64,000 nucleotides of DNA, from NCBI GenBank assembly GCA_902631295.1, contig CACOXV010000007.1, positions 16,047 to 80,046 on the forward strand, in the 5' to 3' direction. The stretch is from Paracoccaceae bacterium. Its GTDB lineage: Bacteria > Pseudomonadota > Alphaproteobacteria > Rhodobacterales > Rhodobacteraceae. Each line of letters begins with the position of its first letter. Positions within the stretch are counted from its first letter, which is position 1. Below the pieces are notes generated by a model. It saw nothing but the letters and a program-made list of their open reading frames with translations. It was not told where the DNA came from and searched no databases. Positions 19,005 through 29,443 of the stretch are shown here, in pieces. A program made the position numbers and the translations under genes.

Positions 19005-20108
19005 TTGTTAACCCAATGCTGCTTAATATATTTGTATATAGCAACAAATTTATCTTTTTTCAAAAGAAGAAGAATTGCTGCACTAATATGAAAGTTAGTT
19101 TAGACTTCGAATTCTCCTTAGAAAATTAGAAGCCATGGAAAATTGAGAAGATATTTAATTTTATCGGCATAAGATTAACCAATCATAACACGACTAAACA
19201 TCAAACGTAGTCAGTCGTTATTATTTCAATGGGTGTTATGTTTGATAAAAAAGCATTAGATTATATGCCGGTACTTAACTTGCGTACAGATCTTTCTATT
19301 ACCAAAGATAAAGATAAAGAGCAGAGAAAAAAGCGACAAAAAGAAAAGTCAAATACTTGCTCCAATCAAATAATAAAAAAAGATAAAAAATACCCTTTCA
19401 AAAAATTAAATTTATTAGATGTCACCGTTTAATTAACTCATGTAGTGATGTTTGAGTTTAGCCAAATATAAGATGGCTTTGAACTTTTTATGCTTACATC
19501 AAAACTCTAAAATAAAATTTAGATCAATTATTAAGCATTAATTCTATTTGTGAAATTAGCGATTAGCACCGTCTGACTCTCCGCTTTTTGTATTTTCCTA
19601 TTTGTTTACTCTTTTTAACGCATCTCGTGTGATCTCCCTTACTTTGTAAGTCAGCGAAACGTAGCCTGCGTTAAATAAAAATTTTTAGGCGTTAAAAAAT
19701 TAGGCTATTTGATATTGGGATTTGATATAATGGCTCAGATCGATGATTTTTTACCAAGGAAAGAATTCTTAAATGATGAGAGTCCCAGATGTATGATCCT
19801 CATACATTTGCAATGAGGAATCGGTATTCCTTAAGTCTGTTAGTACTAGGGATTACTAATTGGCTTACACAAAAAGTTACAGATTGGTAACAGCGTACGC
19901 TATGACTAAAACTAGATAAGAGATGGTACCAAAAAGCAATTTTGGGTTTGTATCAACTGTTTTAATTAATTTTACAAATCTGCCATAGATTTCGACAACT
20001 GTAGGGTCTTTTGTAATGTAAAGTTTCATACCTTCTATACGGTCCGGTATAAAATATGGATCAATATTTCTTACACACAAAAAAATACTGTACGATTAAA
20101 TACCAAAA

Positions 20109-20279
20109 TTAGTCCTGTTCTATGGTCATCGGCTGACAATAAATTTTCTCGTCTTCATTATCATTAAAGTCGATAACCATACCGCCAATTGGATACCATC
20201 CGTTTTCAATATATCTCGAAACATGTTCGCATAAATTTGCTCGATTGTACCCGGTTGCAATTACGTATTTGTTGTCCAT
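20109..20279 (-). CDS. DUF1737-like small protein
   Basis: MDNKYVIATGYNRANLCEHVSRYIENGWYPIGGMVIDFNDNEDEKIYCQPMTIEQD*. Confidence 0.65.
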   Translation of the reverse strand: MDNKYVIATGYNRANLCEHVSRYIENGWYPIGGMVIDFNDNEDEKIYCQPMTIEQD

Positions 20280-20802
20280 TACTATCTCTTTCAGTTTGAT
20301 TGCTGGAATTCAAAATTATTTAGTTACCTGTTTTAATTTAACCAGGCTAATTAAATAGTTCTAATTAGATTTGCCTTACTAATCTACTTCTCATTCTTTG
20401 GTGAATATATTATATTGAAACCGATTTGTACTTCTGCATCAGTATTCTTATTGAATATTTCAGTAGTGCTTAATTTTATTCATGAAAAAAGCACAATACT
20501 AAAATGAAGAAGATGTGTAACTTAGTGGTCGCTGCAGGAAGAGTAGAACACTCACACCGTTTGCTAAGCTCCACACTCTTAACGGTAGCTGATAGTCTTA
20601 TTATAGATAGTATAAAAAGTGTATTTCCAGCTATATCCTTAATTTGTCAGATATGATTAGCAAAATTATAAAAATTATGTTACATTCTAAATACATTGTA
20701 AAATGTACAAGCGGATATAGATATCCTCCCAAATCTGATTATTCGCTAATGATATAAGTAATGAGCAGTCAGATATTCAGTCTTGATTGTAAGTTTGGGA
20801 CA

Positions 20803-20834
20803 GGACCAGCTATACTCTCCCATATAGCTGGTCC
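20803..20834 (+). terminator. strong hairpin, terminator or structured RNA
   Basis: perfect 12-bp stem GGACCAGCTATA/TATAGCTGGTCC, 8-nt loop, then CTTTTA. Confidence 0.75.
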
Positions 20835-20962
20835 CTTTTATACAGATAATCGATCTATTTTAACTAAACTCACAGGTTCATTTTAATATATAAAATCAAT
20901 TAGTTGTTGACTCTTGAGTTATCTTTCGCACTATTGAGTTAATCTTTCTGGGGAGAGATTGG

Positions 20963-21010
20963 AAAAGCGGGTCCGGTAGGTTTGGGAGGAGCTACCGTTG
21001 ACCCGCTTTT
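20963..21010. terminator. bidirectional terminator-like hairpin
   Basis: AAAAGCGGGTC/GACCCGCTTTT outer stem plus CGGTAG/CTACCG inner stem; 3' of the 21044 gene. Confidence 0.75.
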
Positions 21011-21043
21011 TGCTTTAAGATTATGTTTTGTCAATTATGTTTT

Positions 21044-21952
21044 TTAGTATTTTTTTGTGAAGCTTACTGCACCTGACGCAAAAAGGACTCCTAAAGTTAC
21101 AAGACAGATGCCAAGCAGTTTTGAAGGCGTAATTAGCTCTCCCAGAAAAATCATGCCGCCCAACATTGACAAAATTGGTGTAATCACTCCAAAAGCAGCG
21201 GTTTGTGCAGCGCCTAACTGTTTGACTGCATAGGTAAATAGCAGCATCGACAAAATCCCTATAACAACGCTGTGCAAAATTATCATAAGAAAAATATTTG
21301 TACCGCTCGCATGTTTAAAACTTACGTTACCAAAAATAGCAAGAATTGGAACAAAGATAATACTCCCCCAAAATAATCCAATAACGAGGCCTTGAAATGG
21401 GTTGATCCCACTCTGACGGAACATGACTGTATAAATTGCCCAGAGAGCCGCTCCAATTAGAAAAAGTATATTGCCAAACCAAGTTAGATTTCCAGAATTT
21501 GTTTCGAGTTGAAAAATTCCGATTAAGACGGCGCCAAACAAAATTATGAATAATCCAATTTTACGCAGAATATCCGGGTTTTCACGAGTAATAAAATAAG
21601 CAATTAGTGCGGTCCAAAACGGGAGTGTGCCGGGAGCTAAAGCCCCTGCATTTGATGCTGGAGCGTAATAAAGCCCCATTGAGAGAATCCAAGGGAATAA
21701 AGCGCTGGCGCCTAGTGCAAAAATAATCTTAGTAATAAATCGGTCTCCAGGCGGTAGGATACCAAATTTAAACATGAGTGGAGCCATGATTATGGTCGCT
21801 GGAAGAAGCCTCAGTATAAATATTTCTTCAACTGTAAAATTTTTAGTTATCGCAAACCTAGTTCCGACTAAAAATGCTGCCCAGATTGATACTGTTATTA
21901 TCGCAGCCAAATAACCCAACAGTTTTTTGTTTAACAAAAAATTATTGCTCAA
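21044..21952 (-). CDS. EamA/DMT family transporter
   Basis: 10-TM-like ORF with EamA repeats. Confidence 0.87.
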   Translation of the reverse strand: MSNNFLLNKKLLGYLAAIITVSIWAAFLVGTRFAITKNFTVEEIFILRLLPATIIMAPLMFKFGILPPGDRFITKIIFALGASALFPWILSMGLYYAPASNAGALAPGTLPFWTALIAYFITRENPDILRKIGLFIILFGAVLIGIFQLETNSGNLTWFGNILFLIGAALWAIYTVMFRQSGINPFQGLVIGLFWGSIIFVPILAIFGNVSFKHASGTNIFLMIILHSVVIGILSMLLFTYAVKQLGAAQTAAFGVITPILSMLGGMIFLGELITPSKLLGICLVTLGVLFASGAVSFTKKY

Positions 21953-22020
21953 TCTATTTAACAGTACAAAAATTCTGGTTTAGTAAACGTCGTTTTTTAA
22001 ACATTATTTATTAGATCTCG

Positions 22021-22263
22021 TCATGTATCACTTGCCGTTAGAGAAGAATTTACTATTCGTTCTTGGAGAAATCTTTGCCCCTCTGGCGTAACCTTCCCGC
22101 TTTTGTCAATAAATCCTCTCTCTTTTGCGATGTCTATAATGCCAATATCTCTGCTTTCCGTTTTTTGTTCTGCTTTTTTACGAACAGTCTTAATAGTATT
22201 ATAATCACTTACATTCATCAGAAACCTCATAAAAAATTTAAGCTTCTGTTGGCTACGAGCCAT
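22021..22263 (-). CDS. hypothetical protein
   Basis: 80-aa ORF; alternative start MNVSDYN. Confidence 0.4.
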   Translation of the reverse strand: MARSQQKLKFFMRFLMNVSDYNTIKTVRKKAEQKTESRDIGIIDIAKERGFIDKSGKVTPEGQRFLQERIVNSSLTASDT

Positions 22264-22307
22264 GAAGTAATTTTCCTTTTTATAAAGTCAAAATATTTTC
22301 AGGTATT

Positions 22308-22652
22308 TTATTCGCCCCATGTACCTGCAAACTCATAAACTAAGGCCGGTTTGTCCCCAAAAACCCACGCGTTGTGACCTGTTGAAATCGCATATGCATC
22401 GCCAGCCGAGTATGTCGCTTCGCGCCATCATCACAAACGCAATGCACAGCACCCTCTGCAATTATATCGGTATGGGTCGCTTGGCAATTATGAGTTCCTA
22501 CTATTGTCTTTATATTTTTTTACCATTTCCAGTCTGGACTTAATGTCAACTTTACCATACGTTGGTTGAGCACATTTACCGCTTCCATGCGCGCATTAGG
22601 CATATCTTTTGGCTCAGCAGCAGTGGATGAATTTTTTTTACGTAATCGGCAT
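22308..22652 (-). pseudogene. decayed cupin gene
   Basis: MPNARMEAVNVLNQRMVKLTLSPDWKW*KNIKTIVGTHNCQATHTDIIAEGAVHCVCDDG then frameshift to ATYSAGDAYAISTGHNAWVFGDKPALVYEFAGTWGE*. Confidence 0.85.
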
Positions 22653-22701
22653 GACTTTTCTCCCTCTTAAGTAAAAAATTTCAGTAAAATTAATTATCAC
22701 A

Positions 22702-23325
22702 TTATTTAAGCATCATTATTAGTCTGGAATGCTTTAATGTTCCAAGCTCATTGGCCGCATCGACCAACTCAGAAAAATTAGGATTAGCGATAACTGCATC
22801 AGTAGCGCTGCCCCAGTGTTTTAAATCTTCAAACCTATATAAAATTCGCATCATTTCATGATCTGATGCAATTACAGGCACGCCTACGCCTAACTCCACA
22901 TTATTTTCATCACAAATTTCTTGCAAGCCGGGTACTAATTCCATTGCCTTAGCAATATTTTTTCGTGGCATATGATAATCCCGAGCCAGTACTATTTTTC
23001 TTAGATCATCTTTACCAGAATTATAGAGCATTCTTCCCAGCCACGGACCTCGCATTTCTGCGACAGGGGTCAGGGCGCGTTCTTCAAATATTTTTTTGAA
23101 ATCAGGGTCATCGGAGTATCCTTCCATTGCGGAAGCTCCCGCTGCTACCGTTTCGTACCAATTGTAAAGTTCATAATCTCCAGACCTGTGACCACCAATA
23201 ACTTTACCTACTCTGGAAACTGCGCCGTATTTTTCAATTATATTTGATGTCCTAAGTATTCGATCTTCGAGTACTGCATCTTTGCCAATCATAGGTGTAA
23301 ATTCTCTTATAGCTGCGTATAACAT
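22702..23325 (-). CDS. hypothetical protein, probable two-domain ferredoxin-like fold
   Basis: 207-aa ORF with two similar-size halves. Confidence 0.55.
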   Translation of the reverse strand: MLYAAIREFTPMIGKDAVLEDRILRTSNIIEKYGAVSRVGKVIGGHRSGDYELYNWYETVAAGASAMEGYSDDPDFKKIFEERALTPVAEMRGPWLGRMLYNSGKDDLRKIVLARDYHMPRKNIAKAMELVPGLQEICDENNVELGVGVPVIASDHEMMRILYRFEDLKHWGSATDAVIANPNFSELVDAANELGTLKHSRLIMMLK

Positions 23326-23512
23326 TGGTTCTCCTTCAAAAAATACATATTTGTTTTATCAATAGTTTGTGAATCAAGTACAAGAACTGTATCGCACAAG
23401 CTTTAAATAATCATTATTTGTTTCAAAGCTATTGTTTTAATTAGATAATTGAGAATTAGGTAAAAATTTGGCTTTATAGAAACCTATTGCAGATGTCACT
23501 ACGCAACGACCC

Positions 23513-24571
23513 TTAAAATATATGAGCCTTTAGACGGTCATAGGTAAAAGACACCTGGCTTCCCATTTCTATATCAAGTGTTTCTGGTGAGGCAAATCTA
23601 AAAGGTACTTCACTTTTTGAGAGAAGTTCCACAACGGTTTCCGTACCAAGGCGTTCGACTAAGGTAACTTTACCGACAATCGCGCCGTTATCGTTAATTT
23701 TTAAATCCTGAGGTCTTATACCTAAATGTACTAATTCCCCAACGCCCTTTTCTTGCGAAACAAGTCTGATATAATTTGAGTTATGGCCATCAAATTCCAC
23801 TTTTCCACTTGTTTTTGGACTATTCACTGATATGAGTTTGCTTTCAAAAAAATTCATCTTAGGAGACCCCAGAAAGCCTGCTACAAATTTGTTTGCTGGA
23901 TAATTGAATAAATCCATTGGAGCGCCTACCTGCATGACTTCCCCATCCTTCAAGACAACAATTTTGTCAGCAAGTGTCATGGCTTCAACTTGATCATGGG
24001 TAACATACACGGTTGTCGCTCCCAATTGACGATGTAATTTTGCTATTTCCACCCGAGTATCATGACGAAGAGCAGCATCTAAATTTGAAAGAGGTTCATC
24101 GAACAAGAATACTTCGGGGTTTCTTACGATGGCGCGTCCAATTGCAACTCGCTGGCGCTGACCACCAGACAGGGCTGCGGGGCGCCTGTCGAGTAGGTGT
24201 TCCATCTGTAAAATTTTTGCTGCATCTTCAACACGCTGTTTAATTTCCATCTTTGGCATTTTTTGTAAATCGAGGGAAAAGGCCATATTTTGGAAAACAC
24301 TCATATGAGGGTACAGCGCGTATGACTGAAAGACCATTGCAATGCCTCTTTCCGACGGTGGAAGATCCATTACTTCTTTTTCCGCAATTATTATTTTACC
24401 ACTAGTTAATTTTTCAAGTCCAGATATCAATCTGAGTAATGTGGATTTGCCACATCCAGACGGCCCAACGAAAACCACAAATTCGCCTTTGTTTATTTCC
24501 AACTCAACGTCACGGATAACCTCTGTATTTCCAAAAGTCTTAGTCACACCTTGTAATTCTACATGTGCCAT
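23513..24571 (-). CDS. aglK: alpha-glucoside ABC transporter ATP-binding protein
   Basis: MalK/UgpC-type: Walker A GPSGCGKST, LSGGQRQRVAIGRA, C-terminal TOBE-like domain; follows an aglA fragment. Confidence 0.88.
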   Translation of the reverse strand: MAHVELQGVTKTFGNTEVIRDVELEINKGEFVVFVGPSGCGKSTLLRLISGLEKLTSGKIIIAEKEVMDLPPSERGIAMVFQSYALYPHMSVFQNMAFSLDLQKMPKMEIKQRVEDAAKILQMEHLLDRRPAALSGGQRQRVAIGRAIVRNPEVFLFDEPLSNLDAALRHDTRVEIAKLHRQLGATTVYVTHDQVEAMTLADKIVVLKDGEVMQVGAPMDLFNYPANKFVAGFLGSPKMNFFESKLISVNSPKTSGKVEFDGHNSNYIRLVSQEKGVGELVHLGIRPQDLKINDNGAIVGKVTLVERLGTETVVELLSKSEVPFRFASPETLDIEMGSQVSFTYDRLKAHIF

Positions 24572-24976
24572 TTAAATCTCCTCAAACGACGCTGTTAACG
24601 TTTTAAAATTGAAATTACAGTTAAGAGTTTGATCATCACTTTCACGGTCAAAACTTATTTCTGTATCATCGCCTGCTATATTCGAAATACAATTTGCTTC
24701 GGTCATTGCTGACTGCTTCTTGCGCCATTTCAAAAACTTTGCCAAATCATTGTAAATTGAATTTGGATCCAATGCACTATCGATCGCCGCTCTTTCTAAA
24801 TGCTTGTCTGAAATCGGTAGCCAAGTTGTATTTGCTTTAGAAAATCCGCCGTTTGGTTGATTTTTATTCCATACCATCGGAGTTCGGCATGTATCTCTAC
24901 CAAGAAAAGTTGGTGCAAATTCTATACCCCAGGGATCTTGCATCTTCTCTTTTGGAATATCATTAACATCCTCCAT
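24572..24976 (-). pseudogene. aglA: 3' fragment of aglA (GH13 alpha-glucosidase), fused in frame to an MFS 5' fragment
   Basis: MEDVNDIPKEKMQDPWGIEFAPTFLGRDTCRTPMVWNKNQPNGGFSKANTTWLPIS...DPNSIYNDLAKFLKWRKK. Confidence 0.88.
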
Positions 24977-25756
24977 ACCAAATCTTTCTACCATCATAAA
25001 TCCGGCGAAAACGACAAAAATTTGTCTTCGGGCTCCAGACAGAAATTGTAGTAAATAATAAAGCCAGTAACGTTTACGTATGACCATATTTTTGGTTTGC
25101 GGAACTGGAGCTTTGAAATTTGGAAAAATAATATACCCAATTAACGCCAAGGCAAAACAGGAAAGCCCTGCAAACATATATGCGGAATTAAAAGATAAAT
25201 TTAGCTTTTCCCAACCCAAAATTATAAAAATATAAGCAATTAGTGTTGCAGCAGATCCATATGCCATTAGTTGACCAAGCTTATTTGGAGCCTCTTCTTT
25301 TGAAAACCATTGAAGTTGCAAGGACTGATTAACTGTTTCAAAAAAATGAAAACCGACGGAACTTAAAAGGGTTATCGTCAATATGCCACTTAAAAAAGGA
25401 AACCAAGCAGTGACAGCAGTAGCGATCCCTAGAAGGGCAAGCATCGAGAGCGCTAATGTCTGCTCTCTTACAAAGAGTAAGATACTAATCACTCCCACCG
25501 CTAAAAACCCAGGAATTTCTCTGATAGTATGCAGCACGCCAATATCTAATCCATCAAAACGAATGACCTCTACGACAAAGTTGTTTAAGAGGGCAGACCA
25601 AACTGAAAATGCTAAAGGCAAAGCAACCGCCATTAATATCAATAAGGCTTCAGGACGCCTCCATTTTGGCAATTTGTATGCATTACGTACGGAAAAGTCT
25701 TCTCTCATAGCCTGCGTATAATTAAAATTTGTTGCCAAGAACAGTTGATAAATCAC
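24977..25756 (-). pseudogene. 5' fragment of an MFS transporter (C-terminal half missing)
   Basis: multi-TM ORF through RKRYWLYYLLQFLSGARRQIFVVFAGFMMVERFG, then switches to GH13 sequence; likely start at internal MREDFSVRN. Confidence 0.85.
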
Positions 25757-27954
25757 AAAAAACTTTGAGGATCCACATCAATTGTTAGGCGGACATCATT
25801 TTTTAAATTTACTCGCGATACCCATGATTTAACTGTACTTTGCATGGATGTACCCTTGTCCGCCTTGAGCAAAAGCCTTACCCGGTATCGACCACGTACT
25901 CGGGTTATTGGAGCTGGTGCCGGGCCATAGAGGGTAATCCCGGCAGAATTTAAAATTTTTGCACTTTTTGCTAATTGAAGTCCTAGTTCAAATGCATCTT
26001 CAGATTTCTGCGCTGAAATTAAGATGCCAACTAGCCGACCGTAAGGAGGCATTTTTGCACTCGCTCTACCTTCAGCTTCTGCTATCCAAAATTGTTCATC
26101 TTGGCCCTCAGAAATTGCTTTTATAACGGGATGCAGTGGTTGGTATGTCTGTAAATATGCGGCTCCTTTTTTATCACTTCGCCCTGCACGACCCGAGACC
26201 TGCCTTATAAGTTGAAAGGTTCGTTCGGCTGCTCGGAGATCTGACCCCTGTAAGCCCAAATCAGGATCAACAACACCAACAACTGTAAGATCAGGAAAAT
26301 TGTGCCCTTTAGCGATCAATTGGGTTCCAATAATTATATCACTATTACCGCGCGAAATTCTTTCCAATTCATCCTTCAACGATCTAGCAGATTTGTACAA
26401 ATCTGAGGATAATACAGTAATTGATGCCTCTGGAAAAGTTTTAGCAGCCTCCTCTGCTAATCTTTCAACACCGGGCCCTATTGGAGCAAAATTGCCCATC
26501 ACTTTGCAATTAGGACACGTTATGGGCATAGCCTTTGTTTCACCGCACTGATGACACATCAACCGTTTTTGGAACCGGTGCTCGATCATTGCAGTATCAC
26601 AAAAATCACAACCAATTCGCTCACCACACGAACGGCACAAAGTGACGGGAGCATAACCTCGACGATTCAAAAACAATAATACTTGCTCGCTATTATTTAT
26701 CGCCACATCGATTTTAGTCTTCAGGGTCGGCGAAATCCACTGATCAGATCGCAACTCCTCGTTCCTCATATCAATAATCTCAATATCCGGCAGAACAGAG
26801 GAACCGTATCTTTTCGTCAAGTTGAAACGTTTATATTTACCAGATTTAGCATTATTCCAGGTCTCTAAACTTGGGGTCGCAGATGCTAATATAACTTTTG
26901 CATTAGCCAAAGACGCTCTTAGCACGGCCATATCTCGCGCATTGTATAAAACGCCATCTTGCTGTTTGTAAGATGAGTCATGCTCTTCATCGACTACAAT
27001 AAGCCCTAACGACTCAAACGGTAAAAAAAGTGCTGATCGAGCACCAACTACTATTTGAGCCTGACCGCGACCCACCATTTTCCAGACCCTGCGACGCTCA
27101 GATTGAGAGATACCAGAATGCCATTCTGCAGGATAAACTCCAAACCGAGCTTTAAGCCGTTCTGTAAATTCGCCAGTTAATGCGATCTCCGGTAAAAGAA
27201 CTAATGCTTGTAGACCACCATCAATTACCTTCGCAATTGCCTCAAGGTAGACAGCAGTTTTTCCAGAACCCGTTACCCCGCAAAGTAATATGGAAGAGTG
27301 AGCATTTTGATCCAAAACTTTACTTAATTCGGAAACTACCCGTGCTTGATCTTCACTGAGCGGCCTTTTTGAATGGGTAGTATCCACTGCTGCATACGGC
27401 AAGTCCTTTGGCTGCATTTTAGAAATTAGGCATCCAGATGGTATCATGGCATTGATTACGGACGGTGAAACTTTAGCTAATTTAGCTAACTCTGAGATTG
27501 ATAGGCCAGTACCATCTGATTGGTCAAAGCTTTCTAAAACACGGGCTCTAGCTGAGGTCATTTTAAATTGACTTGGTACTTTTCCTCTAAATAAAAGTCT
27601 TTTATGGGTCTCTTGAGCCGCAATATCCCGCACCCGTGTAACCAATCGAAAAACCGAATATAATGGTGAAACAGTATAATCTGCAACTCTCCGAATAAAA
27701 TTTTGCAATTCGGGCTGTATGGGCCGATGTTCCAAAATGCTATCAATCGTTTTTATTTTCTTTGGCTCAATTTTTTCAGTACTCGCGCCCCATACCAAGC
27801 CCATGACAATACGTTTTCCAAAAGGAACAAGAACAATAGCACCTTTAAAACAGCCTGCACTTGGAGCTTTATAGGTAAATAACCTATCAACTGGCTGTGT
27901 CGTCAACACTTCGACCAACATTCCATCAGCAAAAAATTCTTGATCTTGTTTCAA
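25753..27954 (-). CDS. priA: primosomal protein N' (replication restart helicase)
   Basis: GVTGSGKTAVYLEAI, DEEHDSSYKQ, zinc-binding CRSCGERIGCDFCD...CHQCG. Confidence 0.97.
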   Translation of the reverse strand: MKQDQEFFADGMLVEVLTTQPVDRLFTYKAPSAGCFKGAIVLVPFGKRIVMGLVWGASTEKIEPKKIKTIDSILEHRPIQPELQNFIRRVADYTVSPLYSVFRLVTRVRDIAAQETHKRLLFRGKVPSQFKMTSARARVLESFDQSDGTGLSISELAKLAKVSPSVINAMIPSGCLISKMQPKDLPYAAVDTTHSKRPLSEDQARVVSELSKVLDQNAHSSILLCGVTGSGKTAVYLEAIAKVIDGGLQALVLLPEIALTGEFTERLKARFGVYPAEWHSGISQSERRRVWKMVGRGQAQIVVGARSALFLPFESLGLIVVDEEHDSSYKQQDGVLYNARDMAVLRASLANAKVILASATPSLETWNNAKSGKYKRFNLTKRYGSSVLPDIEIIDMRNEELRSDQWISPTLKTKIDVAINNSEQVLLFLNRRGYAPVTLCRSCGERIGCDFCDTAMIEHRFQKRLMCHQCGETKAMPITCPNCKVMGNFAPIGPGVERLAEEAAKTFPEASITVLSSDLYKSARSLKDELERISRGNSDIIIGTQLIAKGHNFPDLTVVGVVDPDLGLQGSDLRAAERTFQLIRQVSGRAGRSDKKGAAYLQTYQPLHPVIKAISEGQDEQFWIAEAEGRASAKMPPYGRLVGILISAQKSEDAFELGLQLAKSAKILNSAGITLYGPAPAPITRVRGRYRVRLLLKADKGTSMQSTVKSWVSRVNLKNDVRLTIDVDPQSFL

Positions 27955-28036
27955 AGTTTTCCTTAAGGGGTTTTCCCAAGCTTAAAACTGAAGTAAATAA
28001 TCTTCAACACTTCGCTAGGCGTATGGGAGAAAAACA

Positions 28037-28690
28037 ATGAAATTTTTTGTAGACACCGCAGAAATTGACCAGATTAAGGAACTCAACGACTTAGGCATGG
28101 TCGACGGTGTAACAACGAACCCATCACTTATTAAGAAATCAGGAAGAGATATCATTGAAGTTACAAAAGAAATTTGTTCGATTGTTAAAGGCCCTGTGAG
28201 TGCTGAAGTTACTTCGACTGAAGCTAGTACTATGATTAAGGAAGGTCGCAAACTCGTAACAATTGCAAAAAATATAGCTGTGAAGGTCCCATTAACCTGG
28301 GATGGGCTGAGAGCATGCAAAACCCTGAGTTCTGAAGGGCACATGGTAAACGTGACGCTTTGTTTTTCAGCAAATCAAGCCTTGCTAGCAGCAAAGGCGG
28401 GCGCCACATTCATTTCACCATTTATCGGAAGGTTGGATGACATCAATCTTGACGGCATGCAGTTGATTGAGGATATTCGTGAAATCTACGACAACTACGA
28501 TTTTAAAACTCAAATCTTAGCTGCATCAATTCGTACAGTGAACCACGCATTAGAAAGTGCTCGTATAGGCGCCGACGTTATGACAGCGCCACCAACTGTT
28601 ATAAAATCGATGATAAACCATCCACTTACCGACAAAGGCTTAACGGCATTTTTAGAAGATATAAAATTTACAAAACAAAAAATTCTGTAA
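28037..28690 (+). CDS. fsa: fructose-6-phosphate aldolase/transaldolase
   Basis: [32 protein letters not shown]. Confidence 0.95.
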   Translation: MKFFVDTAEIDQIKELNDLGMVDGVTTNPSLIKKSGRDIIEVTKEICSIVKGPVSAEVTSTEASTMIKEGRKLVTIAKNIAVKVPLTWDGLRACKTLSSEGHMVNVTLCFSANQALLAAKAGATFISPFIGRLDDINLDGMQLIEDIREIYDNYDFKTQILAASIRTVNHALESARIGADVMTAPPTVIKSMINHPLTDKGLTAFLEDIKFTKQKIL

Positions 28691-28741
28691 TTTTTTTTAA
28701 TATCGTGCCATTATGTTAATAAAAAACATACAGGCAACAAT

Positions 28742-29443
28742 ATGGAAGATACTGTCCGAGCTGAGCTCCTTGCTGATCCATCAATTATCCTAAATGACCA
28801 GGAGTTAATGGATAGCCTTTTAGCAGCAACAGACATCAAATTAGGTACTAATGTCGTTGATCTACGTAATGTAGCAATGAACCGACTATCTGATAAACTA
28901 GGTGAGCTCGAAGGCGCACATCAATCGGTAGTTGCGGCAGCATACCAAAACCTTTTAGGAACAAAGCAAATTCATCAAGCAGTGATCCAGCTTCTGGATA
29001 AGAAAAGCTTGGATGAGTTTGTTATCTTCCTAAAATCCGAATTATTAAAAATTCTAAGCGTAGATTGCATATTTATTTTGCTTGAGAAACCAGATGGTTT
29101 TGCAGACTCGCTAATCCCATCTAATTACCGGCCTGATATACAAACAGTCATGCCAGGATTCGTAAATACTTACATAACACAAGGAGGTTCAACTGAGTTA
29201 TCAAAAGTAAAACTGCGCAAAGCAAAAAGTGTAACAAATCAGCTATTTGAAAATGCCTCTATCAAGATTGAGTCAGAAGCATGCGTTCAGTTAAATCTTG
29301 ATGAAAATCAAATTACAGGGATGATAACTTTTGGATCAAGTGACGCAAATTTCTTTGACCCGGGACAAGGCACAGACTTATTAAAATTTTTCGCATCTGC
29401 ATGTGAGAAAATGTTAGAACGATGGATCAATTTAAACTTATAG
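28742..29443 (+). CDS. DUF484 family protein
   Basis: position upstream of xerC and GAF-like composition. Confidence 0.85.
   Translation: MEDTVRAELLADPSIILNDQELMDSLLAATDIKLGTNVVDLRNVAMNRLSDKLGELEGAHQSVVAAAYQNLLGTKQIHQAVIQLLDKKSLDEFVIFLKSELLKILSVDCIFILLEKPDGFADSLIPSNYRPDIQTVMPGFVNTYITQGGSTELSKVKLRKAKSVTNQLFENASIKIESEACVQLNLDENQITGMITFGSSDANFFDPGQGTDLLKFFASACEKMLERWINLNL

Noticed and set aside
19229-19432. 67-aa Lys-rich ORF
   Set aside because: Low-complexity basic composition in AT-rich DNA with no recognisable motif; cannot support as CDS.
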